Assembly: GCF_003668555.1 (NCBI RefSeq) | Contig: NZ_RCWN01000001.1 | Span: 248,001 to 312,000 of the forward strand | Reading direction: 5' to 3' | DNA from: Notoacmeibacter ruber | GTDB lineage: Bacteria > Pseudomonadota > Alphaproteobacteria > Rhizobiales > Rhizobiaceae | Length of the DNA stretch: 64,000 nucleotides | Shown here: positions 41,218-48,785 of the stretch, in pieces | Layout: each line of letters starts with the position of its first letter | Numbering within the stretch: position 1 is the stretch's first letter | The notes under the pieces: model-generated | Databases searched by the model: none | Seen by the model: only the letters and a program-made list of their open reading frames with translations | Told to the model about the DNA's origin: nothing | Position numbers and translations under genes: made by a program

Positions 41218-41772
41218 GTGGTGGCGACAGAGCTGACATCCGAAGAGGTGGCGAAGCTGATCGTCCGGGTTTCGCTGAAAGACCGGCAAGCCTTTGATCG
41301 GCTTTATACAGCTATCTCGCCGAAACTTTTTGCCATTTGCATTCGTATTCTGAAAGACCGCGCTGAGGCGGAAGAGGCATTGCAGGAAGTTTTCGTCCGG
41401 ATCTGGACGCGGGCTGATCGTTTTGCCGTTTCCTCTCAAAACGCGGTCGGATGGCTTTGCACCGTGGCTCGCAACCATGCGATCGACCGCATCCGTTCCC
41501 GCCGTGCCCCGACGAAGGATATCGACGCCGCGTTCGATATCGCCAGTGACGATCCGGATCCGGAGCGTCTGGCTCTACTTTCGTCCGAGGGTGACAGGAT
41601 CGATGAATGTATGGAAGAGCTGGAGGCCGGGCGCGCGCAGGCTGTGCGCAGCGCCTATGTCGACGGGGCAAGCTACGCTGAGCTGGCGGATCGTTTCGAA
41701 GTTCCGCTGAATACGATGAGAACCTGGCTGCGACGCAGCCTGATGAAGCTGAGGCATTGCCTGGAAGCATGA
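41218..41772 (+). CDS. ECF sigma-70 family RNA polymerase sigma factor
   Basis: Extracytoplasmic-function sigma factor of 184 residues. Region 2 spans about 20-90 ([53 protein letters not shown]), and region 4 about 125-180 ([20 protein letters not shown]). The start is GTG 41218 or the adjacent GTG 41221, preceded by GGAAAGGA. It overlaps the next gene, encoding its probable anti-sigma factor, by 4 bases. The pair belongs to the SigK/RskA-like arrangement. Confidence 0.92.
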   Translation: MVATELTSEEVAKLIVRVSLKDRQAFDRLYTAISPKLFAICIRILKDRAEAEEALQEVFVRIWTRADRFAVSSQNAVGWLCTVARNHAIDRIRSRRAPTKDIDAAFDIASDDPDPERLALLSSEGDRIDECMEELEAGRAQAVRSAYVDGASYAELADRFEVPLNTMRTWLRRSLMKLRHCLEA

Positions 41773-42521
41773 GCCAGGAACGGAACCAGGACTGGAACGA
41801 CGCCTTTGGCGATCCGCGCGCTGCGGAGTATGTGCTTGGCACTTTGCCGGCCGACGAGCGCGCTGCATTTGCCGAGGCGGTCGAGAACGACCGCACCCTG
41901 GCCGACAAGGTGGATGTGTGGGCGGCACGGCTTGCGCCATTGAATCACGTCTATGGCGAGATCAAGCCGCCGACCTCGATCAAGACAGCGCTGGATAGAC
42001 GCCTCTTCTCTTCGTCTGCGGTCCAGAGTCGCCGGAGCGAGCAGCCGGCGCGCCGCTGGTGGCCTTTCATTGGCGGTCTGGCCAGCGGACTTGCCGCCGC
42101 CGTTGTCATTCTTCTGGCCCTGCCGGTGTTCGACAGTTCGCTCGTGCCGCCATCGGGTGACCAGCCGGTCCAGACCGAAGCAGATGGCAGAATGGTCGCC
42201 TCTCTCTCGCCGACTGAAAGCGAAGCCGGCTTCGTTGCGCTTTGGGAGAACCAGTCCCGTACGCTGAATCTGACGCGGGTCTCCGGCGGTTTGCCGAGCG
42301 AGGGCGTCTACGAGATCTGGGTCATTCACGATGGCAGCGATCCGGTCTCGCTCGGTGTCTTGCCGGAAGATGAAGTGGCTCACATGGTCATGCCGAAAGC
42401 CCATGCCGATATGATGACACGTGATGCAACGCTCGCGGTCAGCATGGAACCCGAGGGTGGATCGCCGACCGGATTGCCGACAGGCCCGGTCGTTGCGGCC
42501 GGTCATGTCCACGGAATCTGA
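41769..42521 (+). CDS. RskA-type membrane anti-sigma factor
   Basis: Membrane anti-sigma factor of 250 residues. The cytoplasmic N-terminal domain (about 1-95, AAEYVLGTLPADERAAF) binds the sigma factor, a single helix follows (about 98-122, FIGGLASGLAAAVVILLALPVF), and the extracytoplasmic C-terminal domain (about 150-250) has the RskA motif GVYEIWVIHDG. ATG 41769 overlaps the sigma factor stop. It is expected to release the sigma factor on envelope stress. Confidence 0.9.
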   Translation: MSQERNQDWNDAFGDPRAAEYVLGTLPADERAAFAEAVENDRTLADKVDVWAARLAPLNHVYGEIKPPTSIKTALDRRLFSSSAVQSRRSEQPARRWWPFIGGLASGLAAAVVILLALPVFDSSLVPPSGDQPVQTEADGRMVASLSPTESEAGFVALWENQSRTLNLTRVSGGLPSEGVYEIWVIHDGSDPVSLGVLPEDEVAHMVMPKAHADMMTRDATLAVSMEPEGGSPTGLPTGPVVAAGHVHGI

Positions 42522-42548
42522 TCCGTCGTCTGAAAAAACGAAAAAAAC

Positions 42549-42575
42549 TGAAACTCTTTTCCGCTGCGCTTCGTC
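42549..42575 (+). promoter_or_regulatory. Candidate ECF sigma promoter of the fasciclin gene
   Basis: TGAAAC (42549-42554) and CGTC (42572-42575) are separated by 17 bases. The same layout, TGAAAC-N17-CGTA, precedes msrB. The distance to the start codon is 82 bases. The match was found by eye in two sites only. Confidence 0.35.
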
Positions 42576-42657
42576 CTTGCTGTTGAACGACCCGATCGGT
42601 GAGCGAACGGGATCGTATCTGGTCCCCCCGGACCCTCAACAGGGAGGAAAATACATT

Positions 42658-43209
42658 ATGAAATTTCTCAAATACGCCGTGGTCGGTACCGCAGTCGCTT
42701 TTGCTGCCCCGTCTTTCGCGCAGGATAACCCCACCGTCGGTGGTGCGGAGATGATGGCTGACAAGCCGATCACCGAAAACGCGTCGAACGCACCGAACCT
42801 GACCACTCTCGTTGCTGCCGTGAAACAGGCCGGCCTGGCCGAGACCCTGGCAGGTGAAGGCCCTTTCACCGTGTTCGCACCGACCAATGAAGCCTTCGAA
42901 GCTCTGCCGGACGGTACCGTTGAAACCGTGATGATGGATGAGAACAAGGATCAGCTCGCCGATATTCTCAAGTGCCACGTGGTCAGCGCCAACGCGATGT
43001 CCGACGCAATCGGGCAGATGATTGCCGATGATAATGGCGATCATCCTGTCCCGACACTTGGCTCCTGCACGCTGAGCGCCAAGATGGACGGCGACAACAT
43101 CACCATTACCGATGAGAATGGCACGGTCGCGACCGTGGTGACGGCTGACGTCAAGCAGTCGAACGGTGTCGTTCACGTTATCGACGCTGTCCTGCTGCCG
43201 AAGCAGTAA
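42658..43209 (+). CDS. Secreted fasciclin (FAS1) domain protein
   Basis: Exported FAS1-domain protein of 183 residues. A signal peptide (to about residue 21, FAAPSFAQ) precedes one fasciclin domain with the H1 box GPFTVFAPTNEAFEAL and the H2 box NGVVHVIDAVLLP. Such proteins act in adhesion or as small surface proteins. The start ATG 42658 has an excellent ribosome-binding site (AGGGAGGAAA). It lies just after the sigma/anti-sigma pair and is a likely member of their regulon. Confidence 0.92.
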   Translation: MKFLKYAVVGTAVAFAAPSFAQDNPTVGGAEMMADKPITENASNAPNLTTLVAAVKQAGLAETLAGEGPFTVFAPTNEAFEALPDGTVETVMMDENKDQLADILKCHVVSANAMSDAIGQMIADDNGDHPVPTLGSCTLSAKMDGDNITITDENGTVATVVTADVKQSNGVVHVIDAVLLPKQ

Positions 43210-43221
43210 GCGTACCTCCGA

Positions 43222-43271
43222 CATCACGGCCGTAGGGGCATGCGGCCGTGATGGGCCATCTTTGGATGGCC
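43222..43271. other. Two stable stem-loops between fasciclin and msrB genes
   Basis: First stem-loop: CATCACGGCCG pairs with CGGCCGTGATG over 11 bp (43222-43253). Second: GGCCATC pairs with GATGGCC over 7 bp with a TTTG loop (43254-43271). Neither is followed by a T-run; a third hairpin with one follows at once. Confidence 0.6.
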
Positions 43272-43273
43272 GG

Positions 43274-43328
43274 AGCGGTCTGTCGGCAGGCGCCTTTCGA
43301 GGCGACGCGGCAGGCCGCTTTCTTTTTT
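43274..43328 (+). terminator. Rho-independent terminator after fasciclin gene
   Basis: AGCGGTCTG (43274-43282) pairs with CAGGCCGCT (43311-43319) over 9 bp with one G-U pair, and a T-rich run TTCTTTTTT follows. An inner small hairpin lies in the loop. Confidence 0.75.
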
Positions 43329-43341
43329 GGGCGAAGACTTT

Positions 43342-43368
43342 TGAAACAATAGGGTGAGCGACTTCGTA
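43342..43368 (+). promoter_or_regulatory. Candidate ECF sigma promoter of msrB
   Basis: TGAAAC (43342-43347) is followed after 17 bases by CGTA (43365-43368), matching the candidate site of the fasciclin gene, including CTT directly before CGT. The ATG lies 61 bases downstream. Confidence 0.35.
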
Positions 43369-43429
43369 TCCCGATAGAACAGGCTGAAATTCACAGCACC
43401 TCACTCGTGCCAAACGGAAAGGAAACCCG

Positions 43430-43927
43430 ATGAATAGACGTTTCTTACTGGCCGGCGGAACCGCACTCGTGGCTGGGGCGGCATTTGGCCTTGGCGCTCG
43501 CGCCGAGGAGGGACAATTCCCGGTGACGAAGACCGAGGAAGAATGGCGGGCTCAACTGACGGACATGCAGTTCGCCGTGTTGCGTGAGGAAAATACCGAG
43601 CGCGCCTTCACCAGCCCGCTCCTGAAGATTAAGGAAAAAGGGACTTATCACTGCGCCGGCTGTGACCAGCCCGTCTTTGAATCGGAAACGAAGTTCGATA
43701 GCGGCACGGGCTGGCCGAGCTTCACCAGCGAGATCAAGGGCAATGTCGGCTTCAAGTCCGACTGGAGTATGATTTTCCCGCGGACGGAAGAGCATTGCTC
43801 GCGCTGCGGCGGCCATCTCGGTCACGTCTTCGACGACGGACCGCAGCCGACCGGCAAGCGTCACTGCATCAACGGTGTCGCGATGATCTTCCGGCCAGCC
43901 GATGGCGGCGCACCCGTCACAGGATGA
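43430..43927 (+). CDS. msrB: Exported peptide-methionine (R)-S-oxide reductase
   Basis: Reduces methionine-R-sulfoxide in proteins, 165 residues. The catalytic Cys146 lies in KRHCINGVAM, and the zinc ligands are Cys75/Cys78 (CAGC) and Cys123/Cys126 (CSRCGGHLGHVF). The N-terminus MNRRFLLAGG continued by a hydrophobic stretch is a Tat-type signal, so this copy should work in the periplasm. It probably protects envelope proteins under oxidative stress controlled by the adjacent ECF sigma factor. It is convergent with engB. Confidence 0.93.
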   Translation: MNRRFLLAGGTALVAGAAFGLGARAEEGQFPVTKTEEEWRAQLTDMQFAVLREENTERAFTSPLLKIKEKGTYHCAGCDQPVFESETKFDSGTGWPSFTSEIKGNVGFKSDWSMIFPRTEEHCSRCGGHLGHVFDDGPQPTGKRHCINGVAMIFRPADGGAPVTG

Positions 43928-43929
43928 GA

Positions 43930-44625
43930 CTAGCGGCGGATCGCGGTGAGAATGGCGGCCCGTACCTCATCGAGACCGCTGCCCTTCTCCGATGAGGTCA
44001 TGAGAACTTCGGGATAGGCTGCCGGACGCTTGGAGATCGCTTCGAGCGTCTGTTGCCGCAGCTTCTGCGCGGCAGGGGGCTTTATCTTATCGGCCTTCGT
44101 CAGGATGATTTGATAGGAGACCGCGGCCTTGTCGAGAAGATCGAGCACCTCGGTGTCATTCTTTTTAAGTCCATGGCGCGCATCGATCAGAACGTAGACG
44201 CGCTTGAGCGTCACGCGTCCGCGCAGATAATCGAAGACCAGTCCCGTCCAGCGATCGACCACTTCTTTCGGAGCTTGCGCGAAGCCGTATCCGGGCATGT
44301 CGACCACAGCCATTTCGGGCAGATCGCTCATCTCTCCGCTATGGCCGCCCGGCACGAAATAATTGAGCTCCTGCGTTCGCCCCGGTGTGTTGGAAGTCCG
44401 CGCCAGGCCCTTCTGGGCCAGGAGCGCATTGATCAGCGATGACTTTCCCACATTGGACCGGCCGGCAAAGGCAATCTCCGCCGGCCCTTCCGGTGGCAGG
44501 AATTCCATCGAGGGCACACCCTTGATGAACTGCCAGGGCCGTAGGAAGAGCTGTCTGGCCTCCGCGACCAGTGAGGGATCCAGCCCGTCATCCTCGGCGG
44601 CAGAAATTTGCCCACGGTCATTCAT
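43930..44625 (-). CDS. engB: Ribosome biogenesis GTP-binding protein YihA/EngB
   Basis: Essential TRAFAC GTPase of 231 residues involved in large-subunit assembly. The P-loop is [10 protein letters not shown], switch I lies in [15 protein letters not shown]3 is VDMPGYGFA and G4 is TKADK. An N-terminal extension of about 45 residues is usual in alphaproteobacteria. It overlaps the upstream acetyltransferase by 4 bases (ATGA). Confidence 0.94.
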   Translation of the reverse strand: MNDRGQISAAEDDGLDPSLVAEARQLFLRPWQFIKGVPSMEFLPPEGPAEIAFAGRSNVGKSSLINALLAQKGLARTSNTPGRTQELNYFVPGGHSGEMSDLPEMAVVDMPGYGFAQAPKEVVDRWTGLVFDYLRGRVTLKRVYVLIDARHGLKKNDTEVLDLLDKAAVSYQIILTKADKIKPPAAQKLRQQTLEAISKRPAAYPEVLMTSSEKGSGLDEVRAAILTAIRR

Positions 44626-45272
44626 GCCTTGTCCTCCGCGCAGGCTTCCAGCGCTGCAAGATCGTTGCCACGTATCGCATCAAGCGATGCTGTAATGCGC
44701 TCGGCGGACCAGTTCCACCATGCGATGTCGAGAAGCCGCGCCACGGTCGCCTCGTCGAACCGCGTGCGGATCACCCTGGCCGGGTTTCCGCCGACGACCG
44801 CAAAGGGCGGTACATCGCCGACCACCGTGCTGTTGGCCGCGACGATAGCGCCATCGCCGATCCGAACGCCTGGCATGACGAGACTGTCCATGCCGATCCA
44901 GACATCATTGCCAACCACCGTATCGCCCCGGCTTTGGCTGATCCACCTTTGCGGGTCGAAACCTCTCTCCCAGCCATTCTGAAAAATGTTGAACGGATAG
45001 GGTGAGAAGCCGCCCATCGCATGGTTCGCCCCGTTCATGATGAAGCGTGTACCTGCGGCAATGGCGACGAAACGTCCGATCACCAGTCTGTCGCCGTAGA
45101 AATCGAAATGATGCAGCACGTTACGCTCTTCGAAGCGCTCCGCCCCATCTGGGTCGTCATAATAGCTGTAGTCGCCGACCTCGATATTGGGCCGGGTAAT
45201 GAAGTTTTTCAGAAAAATGGCCTGGGGAAAGCCGGGCAGCGGATAGAGAGTCTCGGGAGAGGGGCCGTGCAT
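44622..45272 (-). CDS. Vat/CatB-type xenobiotic acyltransferase (hexapeptide repeat)
   Basis: Trimeric left-handed beta-helix acetyltransferase of 216 residues. The start [16 protein letters not shown], the catalytic His84 in [10 protein letters not shown] and the block [28 protein letters not shown] are typical of the XAT family that acetylates chloramphenicol (CatB) or streptogramins (Vat). Chromosomal homologues often have other substrates, so resistance is not established. The position between yidC and engB, in a block otherwise made of housekeeping genes, is notable. Confidence 0.9.
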   Translation of the reverse strand: MHGPSPETLYPLPGFPQAIFLKNFITRPNIEVGDYSYYDDPDGAERFEERNVLHHFDFYGDRLVIGRFVAIAAGTRFIMNGANHAMGGFSPYPFNIFQNGWERGFDPQRWISQSRGDTVVGNDVWIGMDSLVMPGVRIGDGAIVAANSTVVGDVPPFAVVGGNPARVIRTRFDEATVARLLDIAWWNWSAERITASLDAIRGNDLAALEACAEDKA

Positions 45273-45399
45273 GTTGTGAACCTCGTCAGTGCCTTTCAGA
45301 AAGGGCGCAGAAAGCGCGATCCTCCTCTGCGGAGTGCAGATTGCTGGATCGCACGGGGCTCACTTGTCCATGGCGACGGCTCCCTCGAACCCGGCAGGT

Positions 45400-47220
45400 C
45401 TATTCCGCCGGGTTTTCGCTCTTATTTCGGCGGAACAATCCTTTGAGATTATCCCACAATTCGATCTTGACGCCCTGGCGCTTCATGATCGCGCCCTGCT
45501 GAAGGATCGACAAGGTGTTGTTCCAGGCCCAGTAGATCACCAGACCAGCCGGGAAACCGGCCATCATGAAAGTGAAGACAATCGGCATCCACTTGAAGAT
45601 CATGGCCTGTGTCGGATCGGGCGGCGCCGGGTTCATCTGCATTTGGAGGAACATCGTCACGCCCATGATCAGCGGCCATATGCCGATCATCAGGAAAAGC
45701 GGGACGTCATAGGGCAGAATGCCGAACAGGTTGAAGATGGATGTCGGGTCGGGCGCCGAAAGGTCCTGAATCCATCCGAAGAATGGCGCGTGGCGCATCT
45801 CGATGGTGACGTACAGGACCTTGTAGAGCGAGAAGAAAACCGGGATCTGCAACAGCATTGGCAGGCAGCCGGCGGCCGGATTGACCTTCTCGGTCTTATA
45901 CAGCTCCATCATGGCCTGCTGCTGCTTCATCTTGTCGTCGGCGTATTTCTCGCGCAGCTCCGTCATCTTCGGCTGAAGCTTCTTCATCCGCGCCATGGAG
46001 GCGTAGCTCATATTGGCCAGCGGGAAGAAGATCAGCTTGACGATGACCGTGGCGCCGAGGATGGCGAGCCCGAAATTGCCGAGCAGATTGAAAAGGCTGT
46101 CGATCAGCCAGAACATCGGCCGCGTGATGAAGTAGAACCAGCCCCAGTCGATCAGAAGGTCAAACTGGCGGATATTCAGCTGCTCTTCATACTGGTCGAT
46201 CTGCTGCGACACTTTCGCGCCGGCGAAGACCCGGTTCAGGACTTCCGTCTGTCCGCCTGCCGGCACGGCCACGGCTTCCGAAAGATAATCGGCCTGATAG
46301 GAGGGGCGGCCATTGGAGAAATAGGCGTATCGCGGCTTGAACGTACTGTCGGCGCTCTCGGGAACGAGCGCCACAGCCCAGTATTTGTCGGTGATGCCGA
46401 GCCAGCCATCGGACGAGGCGCCGGGACTGACCGTACCGTCCTCTTCCAGATCGTCATAGTCGATCTCGGCCAGACCGTCTTCGCCGGTCACACCGATGAG
46501 CCCCTCGTGCAGGACGTAGACTGACCGGCCCTGCGGCTTGCTGAACCGCGTGGTGCGTCCGTAGGGCTGCAGGTTGACCGTCTCGCCGGATGCATTGCTG
46601 ATCTCGTCGGTGACGGTGAACATGTATCGGTCATCGACCGCGATGGTGCGGCGGAACGTCAGGCCGGCATCATTTGAATAGGAGAGGGTGACCGGGGTGG
46701 AGGGCGTCAGGGTTTCGCCTTCGGCAAGCTCCCACTCGGTCGTGCCGGAGGGTAGGTCGCCAGCGCCGCTGCCAACAAAGCCAAGTTCGGCGAACCAGCC
46801 CTTTTCGAGCGATGCCGGATTAAGCAGTTCGACGGCCGGCGAATCCTTGTCGACGGTCACCCGGTAATTCTTCAGGCGCAGATCGTCGAGACGTGCGCCG
46901 GTGAGATTGATGGAGCCTGCGAGGGCCGGCGTGTCGATCGGAACGCGGTTGCCGCCCGAGACGGCCTGCGCGCGCGTCACCGGCGTCGCTGCGCCGGGTG
47001 TTTCGCTGCTCCCGGGCGCCGTGGCGGAGCCTGAGGCCGCCGGAACATTACCGGCCGTGCCGCCGCTTTGCGCTGCAGGCGTCGCAGCCTGTTCGCTCTG
47101 CTCGGCTTCGACCCGGGCCCGTTCGGCCTCGATTTTCGGGCCCATGTAGAAAAACTGCCAGCCGGCCAGAATGAGCACGGACAGGACAATGGTGATCAGG
47201 AGGTTACGTTGATTTTCCAT
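45400..47220 (-). CDS. yidC: Membrane protein insertase YidC
   Basis: Inner-membrane insertase of 606 residues. It has the N-terminal anchor (LLITIVLSVLILAGWQFFYMGP), a large periplasmic beta-sandwich domain (about 60-340), and the conserved C-terminal insertase core with GNFGLAILGATVIVKLIFFPL, the hydrophilic-groove Arg in LEAMMELYKTEKVNPAAG-like sequence (here QQAMMELYKTEKVNP) and GLVIYWAWNN. An Ala/Gly/Pro-rich linker follows the anchor. The 5' end overlaps rnpA by 17 bases. Confidence 0.95.
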   Translation of the reverse strand: MENQRNLLITIVLSVLILAGWQFFYMGPKIEAERARVEAEQSEQAATPAAQSGGTAGNVPAASGSATAPGSSETPGAATPVTRAQAVSGGNRVPIDTPALAGSINLTGARLDDLRLKNYRVTVDKDSPAVELLNPASLEKGWFAELGFVGSGAGDLPSGTTEWELAEGETLTPSTPVTLSYSNDAGLTFRRTIAVDDRYMFTVTDEISNASGETVNLQPYGRTTRFSKPQGRSVYVLHEGLIGVTGEDGLAEIDYDDLEEDGTVSPGASSDGWLGITDKYWAVALVPESADSTFKPRYAYFSNGRPSYQADYLSEAVAVPAGGQTEVLNRVFAGAKVSQQIDQYEEQLNIRQFDLLIDWGWFYFITRPMFWLIDSLFNLLGNFGLAILGATVIVKLIFFPLANMSYASMARMKKLQPKMTELREKYADDKMKQQQAMMELYKTEKVNPAAGCLPMLLQIPVFFSLYKVLYVTIEMRHAPFFGWIQDLSAPDPTSIFNLFGILPYDVPLFLMIGIWPLIMGVTMFLQMQMNPAPPDPTQAMIFKWMPIVFTFMMAGFPAGLVIYWAWNNTLSILQQGAIMKRQGVKIELWDNLKGLFRRNKSENPAE

Positions 47221-47569
47221 GTCGGCCCGTTCGACTGATGCGCCGCTTCATCTCGCGCGCCAGGGTCTGAAAATCCACGGTCAGGCTGTCTGGCCTGCCC
47301 ACGAAAACATAATCATGGCCAGGGGCCATTGCATCAGCCGCATGAACGCGAAGCGCCTCTTTGAGGCGGCGGCGGATGCGATTACGGGTGACGGCGTTAC
47401 CGGACCGGCGTGTCACGGTGAAACCGGCGCGCGGCGGCAGATCGTCCTGCCTGTCCAGCATCTCGAGCAAGAAATAGGGACCGCGCCCTTTCACCCCTTG
47501 GCGTGCGGCGAGAAACTCCCGCCGCCGCTTCATTGTTTCGGGCGGTGTCTGGCCGGTGCGGCCTTGCAT
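47204..47569 (-). CDS. rnpA: Ribonuclease P protein component
   Basis: Protein subunit of RNase P, 121 residues from ATG 47569. The RNR motif RSGNAVTRNRIRRRLKEALR is complete and the N-terminus KRRREFLAARQGVKGRGP is typical. An alternative ATG at 47533 would give 109 residues; the upstream ATG has an AGGTGA-like site and is preferred. The frame is open much further upstream through rpmH antiphase, without meaning. Confidence 0.92.
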   Translation of the reverse strand: MQGRTGQTPPETMKRRREFLAARQGVKGRGPYFLLEMLDRQDDLPPRAGFTVTRRSGNAVTRNRIRRRLKEALRVHAADAMAPGHDYVFVGRPDSLTVDFQTLAREMKRRISRTGRHGKST

Positions 47570-47592
47570 GATCACCTGCCCGTATCGTCCGG

Positions 47593-47727
47593 TTAAGCGG
47601 AAAGCCGCTTGCGGCCGCGTGAGCGGCGACGGGCGATGACGGCACGGCCAGCTTTGGTAGCCATGCGGGCGCGGAAGCCGTGGCGGCGCTTCCGGACCAG
47701 TTTGGAAGGCTGATATGTACGTTTCAT
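47593..47727 (-). CDS. rpmH: 50S ribosomal protein L34
   Basis: Ribosomal protein of 44 residues with the canonical sequence [20 protein letters not shown] followed by [13 protein letters not shown] 47727 is the standard start. It opens the rpmH-rnpA-yidC-engB operon. Confidence 0.96.
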   Translation of the reverse strand: MKRTYQPSKLVRKRRHGFRARMATKAGRAVIARRRSRGRKRLSA

Positions 47728-47984
47728 TTGTTTCACTGCCGCGGTGTGCGGCCCTTCTTGGGTATTGTGTACCGGTTGGTTTGCAGGGAGCGGATGGGCG
47801 CACAATAAAAGCACCCGGAACAGCCGCCCCGAACGTGGGCGCTGCTATAGGCAAGCCATGGCGCGCTGTCAATGGACCGACTGACGCCAGGCGCTGCGCG
47901 AGAGGCGATGCGTCTGCGGTCCGGCCTGTAACGAACCGGCTCCGTCCCTAGATAAGGGAGTATCAGAAACGGCGGAAAGTGGGA

Positions 47985-48758
47985 ATGGCTGAAGCAGAGA
48001 TGGATGAGGGCGCCTCGGAACGCCCCAGCGGCGCCGCTCACTGGCTTCGGCGCTTTGCCCCGGTTGCGCTGATCCTGCTAGCGCTCGGCGCCGCCTATCT
48101 GCTCGGCCTCCATCGCTATCTGACGCTGTCGGCGCTCTCGGACTACCGGGAGACACTGAAGGGTTTCGTCACCGACTGGCCCGTCTTGTCGTCGGTCGGC
48201 TATGCCTTCATCTACGCGCTCGCCGTCGCGATTTCCTTTCCCGCCGCATCAGTTCTGTCGGTCTTCGGCGGCTTTCTCTTTGGTTGGCTCGTCGGTGGGA
48301 TCGTCATTGCGTTAGGCGCCACATGCGGCGCCACGGTCCTGTTTCTCGCGGCGCGGGGCGCGTTGGCAGGCACGTTGCGCGAGAGGCTTGGCGGCACCGC
48401 CGACCGCTTTGCGAAGGGTTTTGAAAACGATGCCTTTGGCTATCTGCTCGCCCTGCGGCTGGCCCCTGTCTTTCCGTTTTTTCTTATCAATATTGCCCCT
48501 GCCTTCTTCAATGTACCGCTACGAACCTACGTTCTCGCGACGGCTCTCGGCATCCTGCCGGGCTGCTTTGCCTATGCCTGGCTCGGTGAAGGGCTTGATG
48601 CCACGCTGGTCAGTGCCGCGGAGGCCGGTCGAGAACTCAGTGTCGGCGATCTCGTGACAACGGAGATCGTGATCGCCTTCGCCGCACTCTCGGCGGTCGC
48701 GCTGCTTGGTACCATCGTTGCCCGTTATCGCCGGCTCAAAACGCAGCCGAAAGACTGA
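47985..48758 (+). CDS. TVP38/TMEM64 (DedA/VTT domain) membrane protein
   Basis: Inner-membrane VTT-domain protein of 257 residues with about five hydrophobic segments. The conserved core SFPAASVLSVFGGFLFG, GATCGATVLFLAARG and RLAPVFPFFLINIAPAFFNV is present. The family is linked to lipid scrambling or metal tolerance. ATG 47985 is chosen; a GTG at 47979 is possible. The flavoprotein gene follows 27 bases later, a recurrent partner of this family. Confidence 0.9.
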   Translation: MAEAEMDEGASERPSGAAHWLRRFAPVALILLALGAAYLLGLHRYLTLSALSDYRETLKGFVTDWPVLSSVGYAFIYALAVAISFPAASVLSVFGGFLFGWLVGGIVIALGATCGATVLFLAARGALAGTLRERLGGTADRFAKGFENDAFGYLLALRLAPVFPFFLINIAPAFFNVPLRTYVLATALGILPGCFAYAWLGEGLDATLVSAAEAGRELSVGDLVTTEIVIAFAALSAVALLGTIVARYRRLKTQPKD

Positions 48759-48785
48759 CCTTTACGAAGACGGAATCTATCCTTC

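Noticed and set aside
45289..46524. 411-codon plus-strand frame opposite yidC
   Set aside because: Composition is His/Asp/Arg-rich without protein features, typical of antisense to a membrane-protein gene.
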